From Roseiarcus sp963758335 (lineage in GTDB: Bacteria; Pseudomonadota; Alphaproteobacteria; Rhizobiales; Beijerinckiaceae), in contig CAVWVF010000004.1 in assembly GCA_963758335.1 (NCBI GenBank), positions 682,001-746,000 on the forward strand: a DNA stretch of 64,000 nt, written 5' to 3'. Each line of letters opens with the position of its first letter. Within the stretch, counting starts at the first letter, position 1. The notes beneath the pieces are model-generated. The model did no database searches and was not told the DNA's origin. It was given only the letters and a program-made list of their open reading frames with translations. The translations under genes were made by a program, and so were the position numbers. Shown in pieces: positions 56,309 to 64,000 of the stretch.

Positions 56309-57690
56309 TCAGGCCGCCGGGCGGATGTTCTGGTTCACATGGAACAGGTTGCTCGGGTCGTACTTTCTCTTCAGGCTCGCGAGCCGGTCGTAATTGCCGC
56401 CATAGGCGGCCCTGACCCGCGCCTCGCCCTCGTCGTCCATCATGAAGTTTGCATAGCCGCCGGGGAGATTGAACGGATGAACGGCCGACCAATAGTCGTG
56501 CGCCCATTTCTTCATTGCCGGGGCCTTCATCGGATCCGGATCGACTCCGACGATAACCAGCGACCACATCGCATCGCGGCAATTCCAGGCGATCGCGTCC
56601 GGCTTCCTGCGATGGACTGCGCCGTCGATCGGATAGAGGTGCATACAGGAAATGCGCTTGGCAGCTTGGCGGCGTGGGCGAGATGCGCGTCGATTGCCGC
56701 ATCTGGCAATGTCTTCACGAAATCGCCCTTCCAGTACCATTGAAGACCCTTCGGGTAGAGTCCGTCGAACATCGATTGCAGCGCCGGATAGGCCATCGGG
56801 CCGGCCCAATCGATGATCGGCTTCGGCAACGTTACGCGGATGGCGTTGACGGCCTTCTCGCCCTCCGCCGTCGATCCATTGTGCGAGACAAGCAGCACGC
56901 AGATCTTCTTGTTCCAGTGCTCCTTCGGGAAGGGATCGCCCGCGGGAACCACCTGAAGTCCAAGGAAGATGTAGAATTCGTCCGGCGCGGTTGCCTGGAA
57001 CTCTCGATACCAGCGCAACACGGCGGCGGCCTCAGAAAGATCGAAGATGATCGGCCCGCCATAAATCATGGCCGCCGGATGGGTGTGGAAGAGAAAGCTG
57101 GTGACGACGCCGAAGTTTCCGCCGCCGCCGCACAGCGCCCAGAGCAAGTCGGCGTCCTCCGTCTCGGAAGCGGTGACAAAGCGGCCGTCGGCCAGAACCA
57201 CGTCCGCCTCGATCAAGTTGTCCACGGCGAGGCCGTACTGGCGGCTGAGATAACCGTGACCGCCGCTCAGCGTGAGGCCGGCAACGCCGGTCGTCGAGAC
57301 GATCCCGAAGGGGACCGCTTGACCGAACGCATGGGTGGCGTGATCGACGTCGCCGGTCGTGCAGCCCGGGCCCACCCTCACCGTCTTCCGCTTGGGGTCG
57401 ACCCTGACGCCCTTCATCGTCGACAGGTCGATGACCAAGCCGTCATTGATGCTGCCGAGGCCGGGACCATTGTGCCCGCCGCCGCGAATAGCGATGGGGA
57501 GCTTGTTGTCCCGGCCGAAATTCACCGCCGCCATGACATCGGCGACGTCCGCGCATCGGGCGATGAGCAAAGGCCGCTTGTCGATCATGGCGTTGTAGAG
57601 CTTTCGCGCCTCTTCGTATTCCAAATTCTCGCGCCCGATAATCGGGCCGCGAAGGCTCTGTGCGAATTTGGCAATGGCCTCGTCGTTCAT
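56309..57690 (-). pseudogene. FAD-linked oxidoreductase with BBE domain, one frameshift
   Basis: From 57690: RCADVADVMAAVNFGRDNKL, PIAIRGGGHNGPGLGSINDG (His for covalent FAD), VRVGPGCTTGDVDHATHAFG, GVAGLTLSGGHGYLSRQYGL, GGGGNFGVVTSFLFHTHP. Near 56650 the frame shifts; the rest, SCMHLYPIDGAVHRRKPDAI, VDPDPMKAPAMKKWAHDYWS, GGNYDRLASLKRKYDPSNLF and HVNQNIRP, is the BBE end. Berberine-bridge-type flavoenzymes oxidise sugars, alcohols or alkaloid-like compounds; substrate unknown. It follows a DUF4242 gene, a pairing seen in other bacteria. Confidence 0.82.
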
Positions 57691-57750
57691 GACGCTCTCC
57701 TGAGAAAAACACCAATACGACTGCAGCGAGGCTAAATTCTCGATATGGCG

Positions 57751-58011
57751 CTAGCCGAACATGTTGGGGCCGATTTCTCCCCCGATCTCGATGATGGCGT
57801 CGGCCGGTATGTCGAGGCGGCGGGCCGCGGCGCTGATCGCCTCCGGATTCGGCGCTTCATAGAGGCAGTAGGTCTTTTTCTTGTCGGCGCTGAGGAAGGA
57901 AAATATCCATGCCACGCCCTCCTCCCCGTTGATCCGTTTGACGGCTTCGACGGCGTCCTTCGTCAGACCGAGCTGCTCGGCAAAGTTCCGTTCGATAATG
58001 TACCGCGGCAT
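57751..58011 (-). CDS. DUF4242 (SCO4226-like) small protein
   Basis: 86 residues from ATG 58011: MPRYIIERNFAEQLGLTKDA, VAWIFSFLSADKKKTYCLYE, APNPEAISAAARRLDIPADA. Small ferredoxin-like alpha/beta fold; the Streptomyces member SCO4226 binds nickel, but metal binding here is unproven. Operon position: between the TPR-regulator fragment (58062) and the FAD oxidoreductase. Confidence 0.85.
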   Translation of the reverse strand: MPRYIIERNFAEQLGLTKDAVEAVKRINGEEGVAWIFSFLSADKKKTYCLYEAPNPEAISAAARRLDIPADAIIEIGGEIGPNMFG

Positions 58012-58061
58012 GCTGTTCTCTCCCTTACTACAAATTGTGAGCTGAGCAGTCCGGCCCAGGC

Positions 58062-58660
58062 TCACTGAATCTTCGGCTGAAGGCGCCGTTTCAGCAGCAC
58101 CATATCAAGCTCGGCAGCAGTTTCCCACGCCTCGTTCGCCAGCGCTTCCGCGCGTTCGCTGTCGCCCCTCCGGCCGCGGCGCCTCAGAAGCAGCGCGTAC
58201 TGCGCCTTGGCGTGGGCAAGCCATGGACGCGCCCCGATGCGTTCATTCATCTCCAGCGCATGCTCAAAATGCAATTCCGCCTTGTCGAGCTCGCCGAGCG
58301 TCGCGGCGAGCATTCCGAGATAGCGGCTCGCGGCGCCGTAACACACCGTAACAACTCCGGCCGTGATCGTCATGTGCCGGTAAACCGACATCAATTCATA
58401 GAGCCGTTCAGCGGCGTCGCTATCGCCGAGCAGGACGGCGACCTCGGCGACATAGGAGAGCGAAGCGCTGCGCTTTGCGTCGAGCGGTATATCGAAGCCG
58501 GTCTCGGCCAAGTCGCGCAAACGGCGCCGCGCCGGCTCCTCGAAGCCGAGGTCCGCGGCGATCAGCGCGAAGCCCGGCCGCCACGCTTTTTCGGCCGGAT
58601 TTTCATCGATGAGACGCTTGACGACCGGCGCCACCTCGGCAAGCCCTCGCGTGATGCGCG
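58062..58660 (-). pseudogene. C-terminal fragment of a large TPR regulator (AAA/cyclase-type)
   Basis: About 200 residues: ARITRGLAEVAPVVKRLIDE, NPAEKAWRPGFALIAADLGF, AVLLGDSDAAERLYELMSVY, YGAASRYLGMLAATLGELDK, AELHFEHALEMNERIGARPW, LAHAKAQYALLLRRRGRRGD. This is the terminal TPR region of large AAA-ATPase regulators or adenylate cyclases that often lie before DUF4242/BBE genes. The N-terminal part is missing: at about 58660 it abuts the C-terminal part of nasA read the other way. It may or may not be related to the cyclase fragment at 46.3 kb. Confidence 0.72.
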
Positions 58661-59649
58661 CTTTTTCGCGGACGGCCGGTTCTACCACAAGGACGGCAAG
58701 GCGCGCTTCGTCGCGACCCCGTTTCGCCGGCCTGCGACTTGCACGAGCGATCGCTTTCCGCTGAGTCTGAACACCGGACGCATCCGCGACCAGTGGCACA
58801 CGATGACCCGCACCGCCAAGACCCCGCGTCTCATGGCCCATATTGGCGAACCCTTCGTCGAAATCCACCCGGCCGACGCAGGGGCGATGGGAGTGGAGCC
58901 GGCCGATCTCGCGGTCGTCGAGAGCGAGCATGGCCGCGCCATTTTGCGCGTCGTCGTCACGGAGCGCCAGCGGCGCGGCTCCCTGTTCGCGCCGATGCAC
59001 TGGACCGATCAATACGCTTCGCAAGCGCGCGTCGACGCGCTGGTGGGCGGCGCGACGGATCCCATCTCGGGGCAGCCGGAATTGAAGATCGCTCCGGTCG
59101 CCGTTCGCCGCTATGGCGCGGCCTGGCACGCGTTTGTCGTTTCGAGCCGGCGAATTTCGGTAGAAGGGGCCGATTATTTCGCGTGGGCGCCGGCCAAACA
59201 GGGCGCACGCGCGGAACTGGCGGGTCTCCAGGCGCCGCATGATTGGGCAGCGCTGGCGCTACGGGCGCTCGCGCTGGGCGACAATGTCGAACTCGTCACC
59301 TACCGCGACGCCTCAAAGGGGTGGCACCGGTTCGTCGCTGTCCGCGAGGGCCTCTTCGTCGGCGCCTTGTTCGCCGCACGCGAGCCCGTCGCGATCTCCC
59401 GCGCCTGGATTGTCGAGCGGCTCGGCGGACCGATTCGCCGGGCGGCCGGGCGCCGGGAGCGTGGATCGCGGGCCGACCGTCTGCGCCTGTTTCGATGTGG
59501 GACGCGAGGAAGTTCTGGCGGCATCACGTGAAGGCTGCGACAGCGTGTCGACGATCGGCGCGCGCCTCAAAGCCGGCACGAACTGCGGCTCTTGCCGGGG
59601 CGAAATCGGCCGCCTGATCGAACGCGTGAAGCTGCCGCGCGCCGGCTGA
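58660..59649 (+). pseudogene. nasA: Assimilatory nitrate reductase large subunit, C-terminal fragment with frameshift
   Basis: From about 58660: FFADGRFYHKDGKARFVATP, FPLSLNTGRIRDQWHTMTRT, VEIHPADAGAMGV, RRGSLFAPMHWTDQYASQAR, the molybdopterin-dinucleotide-binding C-domain. A frame change near 59450 leads to TVCACFDVGREEVLAASREG and GARLKAGTNCGSCRGEIGRL, the terminal BFD-like [2Fe-2S] domain of NasA. The N-terminal catalytic two thirds are absent, so it is non-functional as it stands. Confidence 0.85.
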
Positions 59650-59986
59650 CCCGTCACCAACGCGTTGGCCGCCAATTCTCAGCGGCGCGTGTTGGGCGCC
59701 CATGCGCGCAGAAGCGCATCGCTCGGTTGACAAGGAAAACTCTCCAGCGCGCCGACACCATCGAAAGTGGCATTTACGATGCCTGTTTTTGCGCGCATCA
59801 GTCGCGATCATGAATGCCGCTTCAGTTAACGACCATGACCAGAGTCCCTGATCGCGGATCGCGAATGCTCACGAGACGTCGAGACGCAACAGTCGGCGCC
59901 TTTGCCTGCGTCGCTCTTCACACCGCCGAGAGCGCCGACTCTGATCCGGTCCACCGGCATTGCGACGAGTTGAGGAGGAGCCTCTC
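59650..59986. other. Intergenic region, no gene seen
   Basis: About 340 bases between the nasA remnant and the second ferredoxin gene. No motif-bearing frame or clear regulatory site; AGGAGGAG at its right end is the ferredoxin ribosome-binding site. Confidence 0.5.
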
Positions 59987-60308
59987 ATGACCTACGCGGT
60001 CACCGATAATTGCATCAAGTGCAAGTACATGGATTGCGTCGAGGTGCGTCCAGTCGATTGTTTCTACCAAGGGGAGAATGTTGGTCATTCACCCCGACGA
60101 ATGCATCGACTGCGGCGTTTGCGAGCCCGAATGTCCAGCGGAAGCGATCTTTCCCGATAGCGTCCCGGGGTTAGAGAAATGGCTGAAATTGAACGCGGAT
60201 TATGTGCCGAAGTGGCCGAACATCACGATCAAGCGCGAGCCTCCCGCCGACGCCAAGGAGAACAAGTTCGCAGCCTATTTCTCTCCTGAATCCGGGCAGG
60301 GGGACTAG
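59987..60308 (+). pseudogene. fdxA: Second 7Fe ferredoxin gene, frameshift and lost cysteine
   Basis: ATG 59987 after AGGAGGAG. MTYAVTDNCIKCKYMDCVEV then RPVDCF, where the ligand Cys of CP is Arg (CGT for TGT). After QGEN one base is missing; the other frame continues MLVIHPDECIDCGVCEPECP, AEAIFPDSVPGLEKWLKLNA. Very similar to the intact copy at 22402. Two independent lesions, one a substitution, argue for a real pseudogene or divergent copy. Confidence 0.85.
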
Positions 60309-60509
60309 ACGCGATTCGCCCCGCTTGACGGCTCGATACGGCGCGTGTTCGAAGGCCGCGCGCTCGGTGAACCGGACGGCGATCTCTAGCTGGCACGCAA
60401 CGATACGGAGACGGAGAACAAGGAGCGAGAAAGGCTCATCTCGTCTTCGTCCAAACCGGTCCGCCGCAGTTTGCAGGGCGGCCGCCACACTGAAGAAGGA
60501 GACTTGTCA

Positions 60510-60878
60510 ATGAAGCGTTCAATCGTCGCGGCGGCTCTCTCGGTCGTATGCGTCTCGTCGGCGGCATACGCGGCTGGCGACGCCGCGGCCGGCAAGACCG
60601 TGTTCAACAAATGCGCGATTTGCCATAGCCCCGCCCCAGGGAAGAACGGCGTCGGCCCAACGCTGTTCGGGGTTGTCGGCCGCCACTCTGCAAGCGTGGA
60701 GGGCCTCAAGTATTCGGATGCGATGAAGGCCGCCAACAAGACCTGGGACGAGGCGACGCTCGACGCTTACCTTACGGACCCGAAAGCCGTGGTCCCGAGG
60801 ACCAAGATGACTTTCCCGGGTCTCCCGAAGGCGGAAGATCGCGCGAACGTGATCGCCTATCTCGCGACGCTGAAATAA
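60510..60878 (+). CDS. Periplasmic class I cytochrome c (c2 type)
   Basis: 122 residues: signal peptide (KRSIVAAALSVVCVSSAAYA), haem motif FNKCAICHSPAPGKNGVGPT, LFGVVGRHSASVEGLKYSDA, distal Met in VPRTKMTFPGLPKAEDRANV. Soluble electron carrier; next to the nos genes it could be a donor to N2O reductase, but this is only positional. Strong AAGGAG ribosome-binding site. Confidence 0.93.
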   Translation: MKRSIVAAALSVVCVSSAAYAAGDAAAGKTVFNKCAICHSPAPGKNGVGPTLFGVVGRHSASVEGLKYSDAMKAANKTWDEATLDAYLTDPKAVVPRTKMTFPGLPKAEDRANVIAYLATLK

Positions 60879-60912
60879 TTGGACCCTTCGGCCGGGAAGA
60901 TCCGGCCGCACC

Positions 60913-60940
60913 GGCGCCGTCGATCGCTCAAGACGGCGCC
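60913..60940. terminator. Hairpin after cytochrome c
   Basis: GGCGCCGTC pairs with GACGGCGCC around a 10-base loop, 35 bases after the cytochrome stop. No T-run follows, so intrinsic termination is uncertain. The remaining 60941-61107 up to nosX shows no gene. Confidence 0.55.
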
Positions 60941-61107
60941 GCAAACGCCAGCGGTCTTTCGGTTCGTCCAACGCAGAGCGGAATCATGCTGATTTGAAGT
61001 TTGACGCCTGCCGAAACGCGTCCACGCCTGCACAGTGAATAGGATTGCAGCCGTGCGTTTCAGCGGCGTCGCATGGCAAGCAGTCAGCCGCGACGAGGCG
61101 GACGCTG

Positions 61108-62097
61108 CTACGCCCTTTGCACCATTCGCGTTCCGTCAGGGCGTACGAAATGCGCGACGAGGCCGCGCGCGCGCACCAAGGGCGCCGTTGCTACTTCCGG
61201 CATCAGGGCGAAGGCGTTGGACAGTGCGTTCGACTCGGTCGCGGTTGCGGCCTCGACCGAGACCGAAAGCCAGCGCCAACTGGTGCGGCCGCTCCACGGC
61301 TCGAAGATATGGTTGAACCGGCCTGCCTGATCGAACAAGGTGCCGTATCCGCCGGCAGTCGCGACCGCTCTGTCCAGGAGCGGAATACGCTCGGCGACCG
61401 TGCCCGGCGCGCGCGGATCTTCCAGTCCGACCGACCAGGGTCCTCCGGCGGGATGTCCGCCGATCGCACGGGTCTTGCCCATATCGACCAAAGCATGCTC
61501 GACGCCGCCCGCACGTAGCAATTCGACGACGCGGTCGGTGATGTAGCCTTGACCGATGCCGTTCAAGGTGACCCCCATTCCCGGGCGTGCGAACCGCAGC
61601 CGCGTCCGGTCGATTTCCAAAGCGTCTTGGCCCACGCGAGCGACAGTCGCTGCGATGTCGTCTTCTGAAGGACCGTCCGGCGAGGCGTCGGGGCAAGAGA
61701 AATGGCGGGCATAAAGATCCCACAACGGCTGCACCGTCACATCGAAGGCGCCGCCGCTCATCGCGCCGTAGCGACGACTTTCCGAGAGCACGCGCACGAG
61801 ATCGAAGGGAGGATCTTCGAGCACGCCCTCGCGGTTGAGGCGCGAAAGAGCGCTGTCCGGTCGATAGAGACTCATGACACTTTCGAGGCGCTCCACCTCA
61901 GCGAGGCTCGCCGCGATCAGTCGGTCTGCGGTCGCCGGGTCCGGGTGATGAATCTGCAGGGTCGCATCGCAGCCGAGCGCGGTCCCGGACCAGACGCGCA
62001 GCAACAATTCGGCGCGGGCGGGCCCAATAGGCAGCAAGGGCAACCCGCCGGCGGCGGCGGTTATGGCGATGAAACGGCGGCGCGTGATCTGCATCAT
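61108..62097 (-). CDS. nosX: FAD:protein FMN transferase, NosX type
   Basis: 329 residues. Tat signal (ITRRRFIAITAAAGGLPLLP). ApbE motifs: RVWSGTALGCDATLQIHHPD, SGGAFDVTVQPLWDLYARH, VTLNGIGQGYITDRVVELLR, ALVDMGKTRAIGGHPAGG, and the metal-site TAGGYGTLFD. NosX attaches FMN to NosR, the membrane flavoprotein donating electrons to N2O reductase. Overlaps nosL. Confidence 0.92.
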   Translation of the reverse strand: MMQITRRRFIAITAAAGGLPLLPIGPARAELLLRVWSGTALGCDATLQIHHPDPATADRLIAASLAEVERLESVMSLYRPDSALSRLNREGVLEDPPFDLVRVLSESRRYGAMSGGAFDVTVQPLWDLYARHFSCPDASPDGPSEDDIAATVARVGQDALEIDRTRLRFARPGMGVTLNGIGQGYITDRVVELLRAGGVEHALVDMGKTRAIGGHPAGGPWSVGLEDPRAPGTVAERIPLLDRAVATAGGYGTLFDQAGRFNHIFEPWSGRTSWRWLSVSVEAATATESNALSNAFALMPEVATAPLVRARGLVAHFVRPDGTRMVQRA

Positions 62098-62600
62098 AAG
62101 TCTCCCGTCGTTGCGGTGAGAATGTAATCGTGCGGCACGTCGGAGAACCGAACGACCCGCCCGCCGTTAGCATCGGCGAAGGCGCGCGCCGCGGCCGCGA
62201 CGCTGAAAGGTATGGCCTCATCCGTGTCCATGCCGCTGCGGCGGCGACTGCCGATCACGAAATAGGCTTGATGCGCCTCGACCCACATGCCCGGCTCGGG
62301 CTGGTCCCAGTTCTTCGCTCGCGCCATGTCGCTGACATAGATTGCCGAAATTGCTTTTGGCATTTCTGGCAGAATCGCAAAGGCGAAAGCATCTCGAACC
62401 GTGGCGAACCAGTACGGGTCCGGCAGGCCTCGAACGAAAATCTGGGCTTTCGGCCCCGCGTGCTCGGTCAGCGCCATGCCGCAGAATTGGGCGGTGGCTG
62501 CGTCTGTAATCTCACGAGGGCGCGGCGCCTCGGCAACAGAGTCTCCTCGCTTGCAGGCGGCGAGAGCAAACAGCCCAAGCAGAAACTCTCTTCGCCTCAT
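62094..62600 (-). CDS. nosL: NosL copper-chaperone lipoprotein
   Basis: 168 residues. Lipobox LFALAACKRG; QFCGMALTEHAGPKAQIFVR holds the Cu(I)-binding Cys/Met; FATVRDAFAFAILPEMPK, GMWVEAHQAYFVIGSRRRSG, MDTDEAIPFS are family-typical. Delivers copper for the Cu sites of NosZ. Overlaps both neighbours by a few bases. Confidence 0.93.
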   Translation of the reverse strand: MRRREFLLGLFALAACKRGDSVAEAPRPREITDAATAQFCGMALTEHAGPKAQIFVRGLPDPYWFATVRDAFAFAILPEMPKAISAIYVSDMARAKNWDQPEPGMWVEAHQAYFVIGSRRRSGMDTDEAIPFSVAAAARAFADANGGRVVRFSDVPHDYILTATTGDL

Positions 62601-63424
62601 ACTTGCCTCCGCGCGAAGACAGCGGTAGCCGCCGATAACGGCACGATGAGCCACGCTACAAGTGCGCCGAGAAGGACGGACGGACCCAGGCCGGTGCGGG
62701 CGCCGAGGCTCGTGACGCCAGCAAATCCACTGACATCTGGCGAAGCGGTCAGGTTGAGCAGGCGGTAGGCGTCGGCCGGGTTCAACAGCAGCAGCACATT
62801 CAACAGATCCGCGGTCACCGTTCGGCCCTGATCGGCCGCGAGCACGCCGAGCAACGCCATGTCGTACAGCAGCACCAGGAAAAGCCAGGCGCCGATGGCG
62901 ATGCCGCCGGCCGTTCCGCGGTCGCGAACCAGCGTGCTGATGAAATAGCCAATGGCGATGAAGACGCCGCCTAGGAGCACCGAGGACGCAATCATGACGG
63001 CGAACGCGATCCACGCTCCGCGGTCTTCATTGCCGGCCCATTGCAAGACCAATCCAGCGACACCGTAGCCGACCAACGTCGCAAAGCCGAGGATGCCGAG
63101 GTGGCCGACGAACTTCCCCAGCATCACCTGCCAGCGCGCCACCGGATAAGCGAGCAGCAGCGCCATCGTGCCGCGATCGACCTCGCCGACGATGGCGTCA
63201 TACGACAACAACAGCGCGATCAAGGGCACGAGAAAGATCGACAGGCTGGATAGGCTGACGATCGTAACGGCTAGCCCGCTGACTTTGACCGTTCCGGTGG
63301 GCGCGGCGCCGAGGAACGCGAGGGTGAGCGCTAAGGCAGCCAGCAGCGCGGTCGTCGCGAGAACCCAGCGGTTACGCATGCCGTCTCGCAGCTCTTTGCC
63401 GGCGATGATCATGACCTGCCTCAT
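62597..63424 (-). CDS. nosY: NosY membrane permease
   Basis: 275 residues from ATG 63424 (MRQVMIIAGKELRDGMRNRW), six membrane helices, ABC-2 type. LLSYDAIVGEVDRGTMALLL, AYPVARWQVMLGKFVGHLGI, NPADAYRLLNL. Forms the NosDFY complex that provides sulfur/assembles the CuZ centre. Confidence 0.93.
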   Translation of the reverse strand: MRQVMIIAGKELRDGMRNRWVLATTALLAALALTLAFLGAAPTGTVKVSGLAVTIVSLSSLSIFLVPLIALLLSYDAIVGEVDRGTMALLLAYPVARWQVMLGKFVGHLGILGFATLVGYGVAGLVLQWAGNEDRGAWIAFAVMIASSVLLGGVFIAIGYFISTLVRDRGTAGGIAIGAWLFLVLLYDMALLGVLAADQGRTVTADLLNVLLLLNPADAYRLLNLTASPDVSGFAGVTSLGARTGLGPSVLLGALVAWLIVPLSAATAVFARRQV

Positions 63425-64000
63425 GTCGCCCCCTTCTGGAAAACGGCATAGAGTTCGTCGAGGGACGGGCGGACGATTTCGATGTCCAGAGCGCAGTTGG
63501 GTAAGCCGCGAAGCACCGACGCGACCTCGCTTTCCTCGCATGGCAGTTCCAGCACGCCCTCGGAGACCGGGGACCAGCCGGCCCAACCATCGGGGCCATT
63601 CACAACGGCTCGCGGCGCGCGCGCCAGGCGCAGTCGAATGCGCGGTCGGACCCCGGCGAGAGCGCGCAGGTCGGCGATGCCGCCGTCGGCGACCTTGCGA
63701 CCCTGGTTCAACACCACGACCCGGTCGACCTGTCCCTCCAACTCTGCGAGCGCATGCGAGGACAGAAGCACCATGGCGCCGTCGCGGCGCAGATCGCGGA
63801 TCATTTCATAGAAACTCTGACGTAGCGCCGGATCGAGGCCTGTCGTCGGCTCGTCCAAGAGCAGCGCGCGCGGGCTACCGAGCAGGGCTTGCGCCAAGCC
63901 GAGACGCTGGCGCATGCCTTTGGAATACGTGCCCACACGGCGATGCGCCGCCTCCGCAATGCCAACCCGCGCAAGCAGCGCCGCATTGCCGGCGACCGGC
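63421..64000 (-). CDS. nosF: NosF ABC-type ATPase, partial (start beyond window)
   Basis: The C-terminal 193 codons are visible. Signature GTYSKGMRQRLGLAQALLGS, Walker B ALLLDEPTTGLDPALRQSFY, switch His in VLLSSHALAELEGQVDRVVV. Overlaps nosY by ATGA. The Walker A part lies beyond 64000; nosD, nosZ and nosR would be expected there. Confidence 0.92.
   Translation of the reverse strand, partial: PVAGNAALLARVGIAEAAHRRVGTYSKGMRQRLGLAQALLGSPRALLLDEPTTGLDPALRQSFYEMIRDLRRDGAMVLLSSHALAELEGQVDRVVVLNQGRKVADGGIADLRALAGVRPRIRLRLARAPRAVVNGPDGWAGWSPVSEGVLELPCEESEVASVLRGLPNCALDIEIVRPSLDELYAVFQKGAT

Overview
The window is GC-rich DNA that looks like an alphaproteobacterium of the order Hyphomicrobiales (Rhizobiales), possibly near the Beijerinckiaceae/Methylocystaceae. 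This is inferred from gene content: an AccD lacking most zinc-finger cysteines, trpA-accD, UDG/ETF-QO/ispE, a Rhizobiales-type helicase C-terminal region beside fdxA and carD, phbB, and nos genes. No rRNA is present to confirm it. The single RNA gene is a tRNA-Lys(CTT).

Layout. 1-4.4 kb is accessory: an IS3 remnant that cut the end of an AbrB-type antitoxin gene, a gene-free stretch with clustered AACAGG motifs, and an A+T-richer wreck of an HD-domain/Hsp90-like ATPase gene. 4.5-6.7 kb holds nadE and a small coiled-coil gene. 7.0-9.0 kb is a nested pair: an ISL3 element with a target duplication inside an IS66-like transposase gene. 9.2-28.9 kb is mostly chromosomal core: MarR-GNAT regulator, accD, trpA, DUF3311 plus Na+/solute symporter, UDG, ETF-QO, TPR lipid/export-type protein, ispE, a HIBADH-like gene, helicase C-terminal region, fdxA, carD, phbB, a lemA-TPM-TPM operon, ilvC, tRNA-Lys. 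29.4-36.4 kb is mobile: a GIY-YIG-like gene cleanly split by an IS1182-type element, a secreted Nuc-like PLD gene with a coupled small gene, and a compact TniA/TniB/TniQ transposon with triple terminal repeats.

36.5-53.6 kb is a hydrogen-metabolism island. It encodes a membrane-anchored Hyb-type (group 1c-like) uptake [NiFe] hydrogenase: small subunit, HybA ferredoxin, HybB quinone-reducing membrane protein and large subunit. These are followed by HybD protease, HypC-type chaperone, HybE, a HupK-like protein, HypA, HypB and the start of HypF. After an abrupt junction a second maturation set follows: HypB, complete HypF, HypC, HypD, HypX and only the first part of HypE. A cytochrome c gene and a TTGAC-N4-GTCAA palindrome (FNR/FixK type) lie upstream. 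Together they would oxidise H2 in the periplasm and feed the quinone pool; nickel is delivered by HypA/HypB, CN by HypF/HypE and CO possibly by HypX.

53.6-60.9 kb contains several broken genes: MBL-fold hydrolase start, TPR protein, BBE-type FAD oxidoreductase, DUF4242 protein, the C-terminal part of a large TPR regulator, the C-terminal part of assimilatory nitrate reductase NasA, a damaged second fdxA and a periplasmic cytochrome c. 60.9-64 kb ends with nosF(partial)-nosY-nosL-nosX for maturation and electron supply of nitrous oxide reductase.

Two things colour the whole window. First, about fifteen single-base-type frameshifts occur in otherwise well-conserved genes, several in homopolymers, so part of the 'pseudogene' content may be sequencing error. 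Second, three junctions (about 46.3, 53.55 and 58.66 kb) join half genes directly to half genes with no insertion sequence, which is either real rearrangement or mis-assembly. No CRISPR array, prophage or replication origin was seen.
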